From the NCBI GenBank assembly GCA_965649825.1, contig OZ287701.1, positions 558,001 through 622,000 of the forward strand: 64,000 bases of DNA, written 5' to 3'. Source of the stretch: Penicillus capitatus. Lineage: Eukaryota > Chlorophyta. Shown here in pieces: positions 1 to 11,400 of this stretch. The notes below the pieces were generated by a model, which ran no database searches, had not been told where the DNA came from, and was given only the letters and a program-made list of their open reading frames with translations. Numbering within the stretch: the stretch's first letter is position 1; each line of letters begins with the position of its first letter. Position numbers and translations under genes: made by a program.

Positions 1-395
1 GCTTGTCAAGGTTCTCTCTCAATAGAGCACGATGTATGAACATCAATGACATTGCCCGTGGCTCACTGACATTTCCACTGTTCACGTTGCGTTTGACAAC
101 TGGACAACCAAAGAGATACCAGTCACACGATGGTCATTTCTCCACTATTCCAGTCCATTGTTTAGATCTCACGAAAAACACACGACTCACGAATACTTCA
201 TCGACGACCGTTTCAGCATACTAACATTGTGCGTAAGTGAGACGACCCTTTTGTTGTATCATAGAGAGTCCCTTCATTTACATAGTGCTCGAAATCGTCA
301 TTCGTTCATGTGAGAAAACTCCGAACAGAAGTTCAATCCAGCAGCTAAACGGCCGGTACCTTTCTATTTCTCAGCATATCCAATGTCTTTGACCT
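1..395. other. no supported gene
   Basis: This stretch lies downstream of the Nup98 stop codon. Short open frames exist on the plus strand, but none shows a recognisable domain or a splice pattern that joins it to anything else. It may contain the end of a neighbouring gene outside the window or 3' flanking DNA. Confidence 0.4.
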
Positions 396-3018
396 TCACA
401 GAACAAAACACATGGACTCTTTTAACACCGATGTAAAGTATACTTTGAAGGTCCACGTGCCGTATCGGTCGTAGGACACAAATTCACCTCCAATCGATCT
501 TGTATGTCTCTTAAATCTTTCCACCTCTTGCGTCAGCTCGGCACCACTCTTAAGAATCTCTTCCCTTATCTTGTTCTTGCTGAACACCTGCTCAGGCCTT
601 TCGCTGATATGAACAGCTCATGTAGGTTATTACCTTGGAGAGTGTCACGACGGCCGGGATGCCAGTCAGTGCCGAAAACTGTGTTCCCGGTTCGATGCGA
701 CCTCTCCGAATAGACAACGCTTCATCGATGTTCAGACCCTCCAGATTCAGATTCCCTTCGAAGCAGATCTTTCCATAGGCCAAACGACCAATCTCCACAG
801 CAGGCACAGATTGCAGAGCATCGCGTCCACTGGAAGTGATCTTTTGTTTCAGCTCTCTGACAGTCGGTGCAATGTAGTAGCCCACTCTTGTCAGTGTAGG
901 CAGTAACTGAGTCACAGCTTCTTCTTCGCCAGCGTCCTGACCCTCGTGTGCTGCTTTGATCAGCATCAGTGATGCCTGTCTGTATTCCTCGGCATTCGGT
1001 CGCATGTCGACATTGGCGTTGTTACCTCCTCTGTTCAGTGAGGGAGGAGTTTGGTTCGTTGCTTCCTGTGATCGGTTGAAGCTTCGAATGCTTTCTTTGA
1101 TTTCGTCAGCCAGAGAGATCTTCGACGGACGGGATAGAGTGAAGGATTCCCAACCCAGATCTGACTGCACGGCTGATTTCTTTGCATCGGCAGGACTGTC
1201 GTCCAGAACAAACTGGACCCCTTGTGTGGCTAAACGATTTCGGAATCTGCTTTCCTGGCTGAATCGCATGTACTCGTACGAAACGGCCTGACAGAAAAGA
1301 AACTCTGTAGGAAGCGGCTCGTTAGAGACAAGGGATGAAACTTACGGCTGGTGCTGGGTTGTATGTCTCTGGATCATCTTTGAAGACTTCAGCTGGATCG
1401 GGTGCCACAATGCCCCACTCCGGAAACCAATTTGGATGGGTGGTGGGATCTGACTTCATTGAGTGCGCAGGAACAAATACTAACTGCTGTGAGGAAGGCG
1501 GCTGAGAGGCAGCTGCTTGTGGGAACATGCCGCCAGCAGAGGCAGCTGTTGTCTGAGGACCAAAGAGACTCGGTGTCTGAGATTGGCGTTGAAAAAGGGA
1601 GGACGAGCTTGCAAAGGCAGACGCGTTTTGGCCAAATCCCGTGAAGATACTGGTAGATGATTGCTGACCGAAAATAGAACTCCCCGAAGAGAAGTTGCCA
1701 AAGATGCTGGCAGATGACACCATGCTGGAACCGAACCCTCCCGATGCCTGGACGCCAAACAATCCACCAGAGCTCTGCTGTGCAAACAAGCCTCCACTGC
1801 TGCCAAAACCACCGCCGCCTCCAAAGGGATTGGTCGGTCGTTGACCAAAGACAGAGGTTGATGATGACTGACCAAAAAGCCCTCCGCCACTTGATGCTCT
1901 CTGCGCAAACGCTGACGATCCGAAGACAGATGCTGGCTGGTTTCCAAAGACAGATGGTCTCGATTGCTGCTGAGATCCAAAAACAGAAGGATTTGATTGC
2001 TGTCCGAATGCAGACGATCCTCCAAATATAGAACTGCTGGACATGCCGAAACTGGGTCCAAATCCACCACTGCTGGCGGCTTGACCAAAGGAGCTGCCAG
2101 CTTGGCCGAAAGATGACGCCATCCCGGTGGAAGGCTGAGGTGTGGACTGTCCAAACATTCCACCAGAGCTAACACCAAACCCTGCGGAGCCACGAAAGCC
2201 GCCGCCGCCAAACGGGGAAGAGCCACCAGATGGCGTCGTGTTTCCGCCAAAACCTCCTCCACCAAAGACGCCGCCGGATGCCGATCCCATTGTCTGAACT
2301 TGGCCGCTGCTGCGTCTGTGGCCCTTCTTATAGTCTGCAGCTCTCAGCATCTCTGGCTGACAGTCAACGAAATCCTTCATGGCCACGATCGTCATCAAGT
2401 ATGCTTTGGCTCCACTCGATCCAGAATCTGTTGTCTCAGGAGTCCGTTCAAAAGCACGTCCTTGGGTTCCTTGAGATCCGTCTGGTGCTATGCCTGTTGG
2501 TCCTGTTTGCATTGGGAATGTCGAGCCGCTGCCTCCAAAGGGCACCATTGCTGAACTGCTCCCAAATCCTCTATTCTGCTGTCCAAATGAGCCAAAGAGC
2601 TGAGAAGTGGTATTACCACCGAAAACACTCCCCTGAGAAAACATCACCGATCAGCTCAGATCCGACCAATTCTCGACGCAAACGTACTCCTGAGTTTGGA
2701 GAGGTGGGTGTCGAATTGAAGAACGCAGAAGTCGATGTCTGGCCGAATCCTCCAGGTGTCTAACAAAGACGTCGTATCGAAAAACGCAAAATCTCGAGAG
2801 AGTTACCGCCGAGGAGCCAAAAACGCTCGACATTCCGAACGCTCCAGACGACTGTACAACATAAACCGTTGAGTAAGCACACCGAAGAGGAGGAGGTCGA
2901 CCTGCGGAGGACTAAATCCCGGTTGACTGTCTGCTCAACACATCAAGGACGTTAGCGATATCGAGACATGCGGCGAAACATATAGGTTACTTGGTCGAAA
3001 GCCACCACTGAAACTCAT
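396..3018 (-). CDS. NUP98: Nucleoporin Nup98 (FG repeats, GLEBS motif, autoproteolytic domain)
   Basis: Central-channel nucleoporin of the nuclear pore complex; its FG repeats bind transport receptors and its C-terminal domain anchors it to the scaffold. The N-terminal two thirds is GLFG/FG-rich (many FG, SFG, VFG). Near residue 120 lies a GLEBS-like stretch (YLMTIVAMKDF, then LRAADYKKG), the Gle2/Rae1-binding site of Nup98. The C-terminus is a Nucleoporin2 autoproteolytic domain (VGYYIAPTVREL, GKICFEGNLNLEGLN, GGEFVSYDRYGTWTFKV). Introns 588-633, 1288-1345, 2634-2687, 2760-2806, 2852-2901 and 2931-2990 keep one frame; the first exon starts MSFSGGF at 3018 and is the least certain part. The protein stops 12 residues after the expected cleavage phenylalanine, so no Nup96 is fused. 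The usual HF-S cleavage motif reads YF-T here. Confidence 0.9.
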
Positions 3019-3512
3019 TACTCGCGGACTGAACGGGATGAATACGTCATTCCCGTCATCATGCGTCCATGTGAAGGGAGGCGACTAATGAAACCATTAC
3101 CTCTCATCGAAGAAACAGCCAGGCATGCCATCTTATGGCCATGATTTCGAAGTCAAACCCTCTTCTCTTGCGCATGTGACGGTTATAATTTCTTTGCTGA
3201 CGCTATCCTTACGTGTTTGTGCGTTTTCAGTTCATGTCCGCACCGGCTGGACTGTTTTTCGGAGTGAAAAGACGCGCTGTCTTTTCTTGTTGAATGTCGA
3301 GATGCGTCGTACACGATCGTGCATTGCCGTCTGTGCCGATCGATGTCTCTGCATTCGATCCGCCATCTGCGACATCGCAGAGGATGGCAGACGTCTTCAG
3401 GATGTTCATCGGTCGATGCGCTCTCCTCCCACGCGTCACATCGAACATGGTCCAGAACACGATGGCGTCGGCGACAACGTCTGTTGCGAAGACCACGCAA
3501 CAAAGGCGGCAT
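3019..3512. other. divergent 5' region between Nup98 and the next plus-strand gene
   Basis: This holds the shared upstream region of Nup98 (minus) and the gene that begins near 3513 (plus). A frame from about 3319, Arg/Ser-rich and in phase with the exon at 3513-3533, could be an N-terminal targeting extension of that gene. I cannot decide between the two starts from sequence alone. Confidence 0.35.
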
Positions 3513-5489
3513 GAGTTTCCTCTCAACAGAAGTGCGTCTATCTGACATCTTTTATCGACCTCTTCTTCCAGTCAAACTCTTCTCCGATTTCAGGGAGTCT
3601 CTCCAGGCCCATCGAGTGCATCGCCATCTGAGTCCTCTCAAGTCTCGAGTGGCAAGATCTCTCCGCTGATGATGAGGCGATTGGATGACAGGGTGCACGG
3701 GAGAGAACTGTCATAGCGAAAGACGACGTCGATGATCTGCTTACCGATACAACGTTCCTGAACGAGGTCTCCCGCTCCCAAGACGCAAGAGAAGCATTGA
3801 GTGTCATGTCATCTGCCCTGGCAGCGAAAGGGCTCGTCGCCCAGGAGGTTGAACTGACAGCAGATCATATGCATCAGCTGCTGACTGGATGTCTGGAACG
3901 CAATGCCGTTGAGCTCTGTCTGTCGATTTTTCGTCAGATGACATCGACACCTCGCCTCAGTGCCTCACAAGACGACTATCTGGAGTGGCCCAGCATCAGC
4001 GTGGACATGATCTGTTTGTTGGTGCTGGCACTGGCAAAGCGACTACGTGTGAATGATGCCTTGACCGTGATGCAGATTCTGGCATTCAATGTCACATCGT
4101 CTGATGCACAAGAAATCGTGTTCGGAAAGGTCATCAGTTCACCGATGCCGCCTTACAACCCATTGGCCGTTGTCCAGCCACAAGAAGGCATCAAGACTGT
4201 TGCCTGTTCTGCCTCCAGGTCACAGAGGTTGGGATGTGTGCGAAATGACTGACGTTGTGGTGGTCTAGGTACCTGTTCGAGATTTTTTCGGGCGAGGTGA
4301 CATCCATTCGATCGGAGGCAACGGAAGCATCCAACGATGTTCTTGTCTCTGTTGCCAGATTTCTGAGGCTCTGGAGGAAGCCAAAAATCCGTGCGATACA
4401 TGAAGTGATCGTAACGACGCCCGGCGGAATTCCGAGGAGTTTTCGTTTTGGGACAGAGTTTTCGGAGGTCCCCGCCAAAGAATCGGATCGAGTGTCCATC
4501 GTTTGTGCCCCGGCAGCAGCGGAAGAGCGAAACTACATCTTCTTTGCGCCCATTCCTCCGTCTGCTCGACCAGGAGAGGCGCTTTCTCTCACAAATCACA
4601 CAACCTCTCTGACTGTTCCCCTCATCCGAGCACCAGGAAAGAACAGTGTTGACACAGTCCCTTCCTGGATCTTGCCTGCTGCTATCCTCTTAGCTGGTAT
4701 GGATGGTATCCCATGATGTGACATGACAAGACGTTGTGGTACAGGGTCGGATGCAGCATCCAGCATGTTGGATCCAAACCTTCCATGGATCGGTGCCGCT
4801 TCCATTGCAGCCATTGGTGCCTCAGTGGCCATCAGTAGGTGTCCAGGGAGATATTCCCCTTGACTGTGTAAGGGACATGGCTGTCAGGTAACAGCGCTGT
4901 GCTGCCTCGGTTAAGACAACTCCCAACGAATCGTCTGGGAGCAGAGCCTTTGAGACAGGAGCTGTTGGGACGGCATCAGATACTGATCTCCAAGATCGAA
5001 GCTATGATGCAGGAGGCCTCCAACGATGTTCGTTCTCTGGCTAAACTCTGGCAACTTGAATCGAAGATGACATCTGTCGACGCCACAGGAAAGTACGAAG
5101 CCAGAATCCAACGCATCGACAAGGCTCGGCGCTCGTTAGAAGTGAGTGAGATGCACACCAGGTCACACTTTGTGTCATCCTGTGTACCTTGCACGCTATG
5201 CAGAATCGATTGACGGGTCGAATGGAATTGATGCAAGGCTATCGCCGTGTGGCTAACATGATTGAGATCGAGGTGGAGATGGATGTTGACGTACCCGCTG
5301 CCGAGGTGGAAGGCATTGAAGAGCAGCTTACAAAACTTGAAGAGGTCGAGAGTCTGCAAGCAGAGATGGAATATCAGGCCGAGGCCCAAGACGAGGTCTG
5401 TCCCCTAAAACACAACTCCTCCTTGTCGATGGATCGGCTTTCAGGTCGAACGGTTGCTGCGAACGACCGATGGCTCTATCCTGTCGTAA
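3513..5489 (+). CDS. unrecognised protein with two membrane segments and a C-terminal coiled coil
   Basis: I do not recognise the family. About seven exons join in frame (introns include about 3534-3592, 4693-4744, 4834-4890, 5141-5203 and 5398-5446). The N-terminal half is helical and repeat-like (HMHQLLTGCLERNAVELCLS; DMICLLVLALAKRLRVNDAL), reminiscent of a helical-hairpin region. A globular part follows (FGTEFSEVPAKESDRVSIV). Then come two hydrophobic stretches (SWILPAAILLAG; WIGAASIAAIGASVAI), consistent with a membrane hairpin. The last about 130 residues are charged and heptad-like (KIEAMMQEASNDVRSLAKLW; VEGIEEQLTKLEEVESL), consistent with coiled coil. The start is uncertain: a frame from about 3319 could add a basic targeting peptide. 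A plastid or mitochondrial membrane protein is an inference only. Confidence 0.6.
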
Positions 5490-5581
5490 GATTTTGAACA
5501 ATGATGATCGGTCACTCTTTTTCATGTTATACAAGGCGTTGTAAGATGGAACATTCCTATACATGTGTGAGTGAGATGCCG

Positions 5582-6915
5582 TCATGCATCGTCTAACAGG
5601 TCAATGACATCGAACTCATGCTTGGATGGCGGTTCCGAGATTAACGAGGAAGGAGATGGCATCGCAGACGGTTTCGGCATGCGGATAGGTGTCACACATT
5701 CTGCCCCGAGTAGATTGACAACTTCCAACTGCGGCGATCTCTTTGCGGGCAGTGATAGATTCTTCAAGAAGGATGGCGCTGGGGCTTTAGGAGGAATGCC
5801 TTGTTGTGGGATGCTTTTCTTTGGCTGATAGACAGGTCTGGGTGTCAGACATTGTCTATCGCTCCTCTCTTGCTTCATAGCTAAGGACTCCGCTGCCTCT
5901 GTGGCATTGACGATTGGCGATCTGATTTGGACATTCCGATTGACTCCATCAGCTGTCTCTCCTGCAAAAGATGTGACAGGCGGCTGTCTTTTCGGAGGCG
6001 TGGTCGGCCTATTTGATGTGACAGGCACAACATCCGCATGCACAGGATTGGACACAGAAGACGTCGGGAGACACTCGAATTCCCAGGCCACAAGTTCTGC
6101 TTCGCTGTACATCTGATCGATCTTCATTCTCTCACTCCCCTTGACTAGACGACAAACACGCGAACTTCTTCAGTAGATGGCCATCAACAACATGCGTCCA
6201 AACCTGTTGTTCTGCTGAGCGCTGTCTTTGCGGCTTCGCATGATCGGATCAATCTCGGCACCGAGCCGCCCAACACCTCGACATTCTCAGGACAGAGGAA
6301 CAGAATCCCACGATGCACGAACACATCTGTCACCAGAATCTACGCACCTCATCGTCACACTTGTGCATGACGATATCGCTCGCACTTTCATCCCAGGCGT
6401 GCTGTTGACGGACAGCGCCTCTATGTATCTATACTCGATCCCAATGACCTGCTGTTTTCCTTGTACGCCAAAACAAGTTATGAAAGTGTGAGAAAGTGTG
6501 AGAACTACCGTCTGTCAGATGAAGCTTTAATGTTCTCCCTTTCCCCTTCTCTTCAAATCTGGTCCGCAAAGAGATGACCCAGATGCGGGTCATCGAGGAC
6601 AGGATATTACCGACCCTTCAGTGGCGCCCCGATGTTCACGATCTCATCCACTTGCAGAAAATGTCGTCCAGAGAGAATCCCTTTCGATAACACCTGATCA
6701 GCATGGCCATCCTCACTCTTCACGATCACACTTCAAATCATCGCCTGCTTCACTTTAACATTGTTTGGGAGTGATCCCGTCGCTGTCAAGTGGAAATCGG
6801 ATGCCAGAAAGGACGCTAGGAGAGTGGCGACACGATTGGCGTCCCTCGGCAACCGTCCATGCCTATCTAACGCTCTCGTGAATTCGGGATCCACCGGCAC
6901 GTGCGGTATCTGCAT
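5582..6915 (-). CDS. RMI1: RecQ-mediated genome instability protein 1 (RMI1), OB-fold protein
   Basis: RMI1 is the OB-fold partner of topoisomerase III and RecQ/BLM in the complex that dissolves double Holliday junctions. Six exons join in one frame with introns 6718-6759, 6559-6610, 6449-6508, 6327-6360 and 6145-6203. Diagnostic motifs run in family order: GRHFLQVDEIVNIGAP, then GRTLKLHLTDG, VIGIEYRYIEALSV, TPGMKV, and HRGILFLCPENVEVLGG, the signature end of the RMI1 N-terminal domain. The long C-terminal part (5582-6144) is low-complexity and Pro/Ser-rich and ends in an acidic EFDVIDLLDDA. That part could be a separate short gene, but the 59-nt intron joins it in phase. The 34-nt intron is unusually short. 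The start was placed at MQIPHVP; an upstream ATG at 7020 overlaps the divergent IDI start and is less likely. Confidence 0.8.
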
Positions 6916-7018
6916 GTTCGTCGACGAACGTCGCGGAGAAGCGTCCAATTGAACGGTACGCGCACCGGCACTATCCGTCCAGCCACGGTGGACTGTCCAT
7001 CTGGCATGACGGATCACC

Positions 7019-7976
7019 ATGCATTATTCCGCTCGAGCTGGCGTCAGAGGAGGCGCCATCATCTCCCTTGCCCGATTGAATATGCGCTCTACCGCCGCCC
7101 GCGCCAGTCCCTCCGAGAGTCCTTCGCAACCGGCACCTTCTAACCGTCTCCGCCACGGCGTTTCCACATGGAATGGTCTTCACACGATCTTCCATTCCCT
7201 TTCAAATCCCCTCCGTGTCGCAGGGTCCTCTACACAGGAAGATTTTATGAAGCACGACACTTGTATCGTGGTGGACTCGGAAGACAACATGGTCGGCAGT
7301 GGTTCAAAAAAGGAATGCCACATCTTTACTGATCAGCAACCTGGTATCTTACATCGAGCATTCTCTGTTTTCCTCTTTGACGAGGAGAAGCGTCTACTGC
7401 TGCAAAAACGTGCTGCGCATAAAATCACGTTCCCCGAACACTGGACCAATACGTGTTGCAGTCATCCACTCCACGGCTTCGATCCTCCGGAGGTCGATGT
7501 ACCCGAGGCCATTCGAGATGGATCGGTGACGGGTATACATTTCATAACATCTCACTCTTTTGGCAAAGTGTGATGCAGGGATCAAGAGAGCCGCCATTCG
7601 AAAACTGGAACATGAACTGGGCATCCCGTCACATCAATTCAGCGTACAAGATTTTAAGTATCTCACGCGATTGCACTACTGCGCCTCGGATGTACGACCA
7701 CCGGGACAAGACTGGTCCTGGGGCGAGCACGAGATGGATTACATTCTCTTCGTGCAGAAATGCGTCTCCCTTCAGGTCAATCCAGAAGAGGCGAGCGATC
7801 ATCGTTATGTCGATCTCGATGAGCTTCGTGAAATGATGAAGGCCGATTCCGGCCACAAATGGACGCCATGGTTCCGTCTGATCTTTGAGAATTTCCTGAT
7901 CTCGTGGTGGCAGGATCTCCCTACCGCGCTGTCGACCGATCGCTACGTGGATCTCGAGACAATCCATCGTCTCTGA
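7019..7976 (+). CDS. IDI: Isopentenyl-diphosphate delta-isomerase, type I
   Basis: Interconverts IPP and DMAPP, the C5 units for carotenoids, phytol, sterols and quinones. Two exons are joined by one 46-nt intron (7533-7578) that keeps frame (SVTGIKRAAIRKLE). The Nudix-type fold is recognisable: FLFDEEKRLLLQKRAAHKIT, the catalytic cysteine in TNTCCSHPL, KRAAIRKLEHELGI, and the catalytic glutamate in WSWGEHEMDYILF. The C-terminus (KWTPWFRLIFENFLISWW) is typical of eukaryotic type I enzymes. About 75 residues rich in Arg/Ser/Ala/Pro precede the core, suggesting an organelle-targeting peptide; the internal methionine before KHDTCIVV could also start a cytosolic form. It lies head-to-head with RMI1, so the intervening roughly 100 bp should carry both promoters. 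Confidence 0.93.
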
Positions 7977-8495
7977 TGTGACAGATGTGACCTGTAAAGA
8001 CGATGTCTACGACGCCCATCACGTTTCGTCGTGCATTCGAGAATTTCTCGCTACGCTTTCGAACGGCTCGTTACTTTCTTTCTCGACTCCACTCTGCACG
8101 ACTAAAGGGTTTCACGTTCCTCAGTTGTTGTTGTTGATTATTAGTTTTGACGAATTTTCATTTTCTTTTTAACTATCTCTCTCTCGTTCTTTCGTTCTTT
8201 TCTTTGAATTCGTTGGCTCGTCTTCACTCCGTCCAATTGTTCCTCACTCCGTCCAAGAAAAGCACTTCGGTCAGCAGATTTTATTGATTGATTTCCGTCA
8301 GTCGGTCAGTTGAGCGAACGAGACGAAGTGGCATTGCGCTGCGCTGTTTGAAGAAAGAAGGAAGAAACGACAAGGACAAAGACCACCCCACCACCACCAC
8401 CACCATCACTAACCACAACGTCTACGATTACGAAGCCGGCCGCAACGACGAAGACGAAGTGTGCGACGACCAGTGACTGGAAGCGGCAGTGAAAG
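7977..8495 (+). other. 3' flank of IDI and 5' leader of eIF4G
   Basis: Pyrimidine-rich stretches (around 8150-8215) and CAC/ACC repeats (8386-8407) precede the eIF4G start. No open frame with coding character was seen. It probably holds the IDI 3' end, the eIF4G promoter and a long eIF4G 5' untranslated region. Confidence 0.4.
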
Positions 8496-11400
8496 ATGTC
8501 TTACAATCCCTATTATACCCCAACGCCGCCTCACGCTTATATGACATACACTCCGGCGAATTGGAATGCCGCTGCAGCACCACCGACATCGGCGCCACCC
8601 GCGTCCGGAGGAGCAAGTAAGACGCCAACGAGGCATACCGACACGGAACGCACTTACCCTCAACGTGATGTGGGTCTAGACTCGATTCAATTCGGCTCGC
8701 TGCATCCAGGACAAGTGGTAAGACCACAGCTGCCTCGAAATCATGACTTGGATGTGGTCTGTTGATGTAGGAGGCCTTGCAATACGGCGCACAGCATATG
8801 TATGCTTATCCACCCTATCATGTCCATATGATGCCACAGCCATACTATCCTGCCCCTCCTCACATGGCGGCGGCGCCGACACATGGTTCTCAACCACACG
8901 GAGTGCCACCTCAAAGAGAGGGTCGGGGAGGGGGAGGTGGCGGCGGAGGTGGCGGCGGTAGCGGTCCCAGGAATTATGATCCTCGGCAGCGTGTAGGGCG
9001 TACCGGTCAACATCAACATCGAGAACGCAACAACAGCAACAATACTAGTAGCAGTAACAATGACCAAAAGGAGAGTGGGGGTGGGGGTGGCGGCAGCGGT
9101 GGCGGCGGACATCGCGAGACGTCCCATCACAACAAGCCAATGCGTGAGACGACGAGTCATGGACATGCATCATCTCAAATCAGTCGCTCGGCAACGCCGA
9201 CGTCGCAGCAACCACAGCACAGAGAGACGCCTCCTGTGCATCATCCGCCACCCATGTCCGCTGGATATCCCTCTCAGAGCATGCCAATGACAATGGCGAT
9301 GCATCATCCCCATTACGCTGCTCCGCCGATGCATTACTACTACGGGGCGCCATATCCGCATGGCTACCCCATGCCTGCTCCTGGCGACGCCCCAGTTCCA
9401 GATGCCTCCCAAGGATACCATCAGAAATCCAATCCCAGATATCAGTTGGAGCCCAGTTCGGCCCCCATGTCTCATGGGACAACACATTCCGTGCCGATGT
9501 CGGAAAGCGTAGAGTCATCGCAACGACCCACTCCCACGGCAGCAACATCAAAGAAACGTCTGCCGTTTGTCAACCCTAATACCCAGGCGCCACTTGGTAA
9601 GATCAAAATGATCAGTATCCTGCACTCTTTGAAGATGGATTTGTGGCAGAGCATCCACCAACAGCACAAGTTGAGAAGACAACTCCCCCATTGACGGAAT
9701 CTGCTAGTCACTCTTCCAGTCGACCCTCGAGCCCCAGAAATAAAACAGGTAAACAAGATTGCTCATTGCACGCGATGATCGATTCACAGCTGCAGTATCT
9801 GTAGCCATAGACAAAACGGTGTCTGACGTTATAACATCCTTCGCAAGAACTGAACGATCTAGTAGCAAAGTAGTCACGAGTAAGGTGCAAAGGACTGAAT
9901 TGAAGACAGGGGAATCCACAATGATCAAGAAGTCGGCGAGAACTCCTCTGCAATTTACGGACCCTCCTAGGAAAATCATTGACCCCTCTAACGTTGTCGC
10001 CCATCCTCTTTCGTGGTCAAATGAAATGTGTGGTTGTGATGTAGGGTACACATACTCTTGGATCTTTTAAGCCCAGTGCCGTGAAGAATGCCTCAGAGTT
10101 GCCTGCCATCCCTTCCAAAATCAAGGAGACGTCAAATGTAGCAGCAGATGTTCTGAGGACAGTGGAATCCGTCGAGAGAAAACTCGAAGCGAAACCGTCG
10201 CCGTCACTCCAACCCCAATCACAGCCGCCAGTAGCCGCAGTTTTGCCAACAGAAAGAAAAGAAGCTGTAGAGCATTCTGAAGTCGCCGCCAATCCAGAAG
10301 AGAAAACCAAGGTCGGCAAGTTAATCTTGGATGCCTCGGCCAGGAAATCAGTGACAAAGCCATCGGATGTCATTGCCGATGTGGTGCCAGGAACGCTCGT
10401 CGTGGCCGAGAAAACAGAAGTGAAAGCCCCTGCCAAAGAGACAGAAAAGGAAGAGGCCAAACTGGCACCACCACCACAGCCACAACAACCACAGCCATCC
10501 CCTGTTATTGTCGCTCATCCAGTATCTGTATCCAAATCGGATATCACACACGAAAGAAAACCAGAGGAGCCAAAGATCGAAGAACAAACGAAAACAGAGG
10601 AGAAAATGGAAAAGACAGAACTGGCCGCGATTGAAACAAAACGAGAGGTGGCGCCTGAGCCGAAGGCTGATGATACTCCATCCAAGTCACACTTTTACCA
10701 CGTTCTGTCAAAGAGTGAGATTTCATGACCTGCTGCTGTTTAGGAATGTCTATAGTCCAAGTGTCTTGTTTGAGTTCAAAGACAAAAATAAGGAGCCGTT
10801 GCCTGATATGGGTTCAGGACCGTGGCTTGAGGGTACGTCTGAGTTAGACAGTCCATCGAGGGAAACGTTACCACGTCGCAATTCAAGTGGAAAGATGGGA
10901 TCACGGTCAAACAGTTATCAAGGATTGTCTCGTCGCAACAGCAACAACGGAAGAGCATCCCGTCAAGCCAAGTCGGATGCAGAGGATGTCTTTCATACAT
11001 CAACCAAACAACGCGTCTACAGCGAAGATTTCATGCTGGTGGGTCATGACCCATCCTGTAAGCGTCTCTCAGTCAGGGTGTGTTTGCAGAACATGAAAGC
11101 ACAGTTTACAGAGAAGCCATCGTTTCAAGAAAGCATGCAGTGCATGAAGGATTACGAAGGTGGAATCCGTCGTTCGGGATCGGATCGATGGAACAAACCT
11201 GGCAGAAGCAACTTTGGTGAAGGCGGAAAGCCATCTCTTAGTCGTTCCGGTTCAGGAAGAGATTGGCAGAAGGATCCATCGAGTCGAAGCGGAAATGTCG
11301 TTGTCGGCGGTCGACGGATGGCACGACAGTTTTCTGGGCAGACAAGAGGTGCTGATGATTCGAAATGGGGGAAAACGGATATCTCCATGCTTTCTCCGTT

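Noticed and set aside
6733-6759. The in-frame TGA in RMI1 as a selenocysteine or a truncation
   Set aside because: A 42-nt GT-AG intron with a typical tail removes it and restores the RMI1 sequence, so recoding is not needed.
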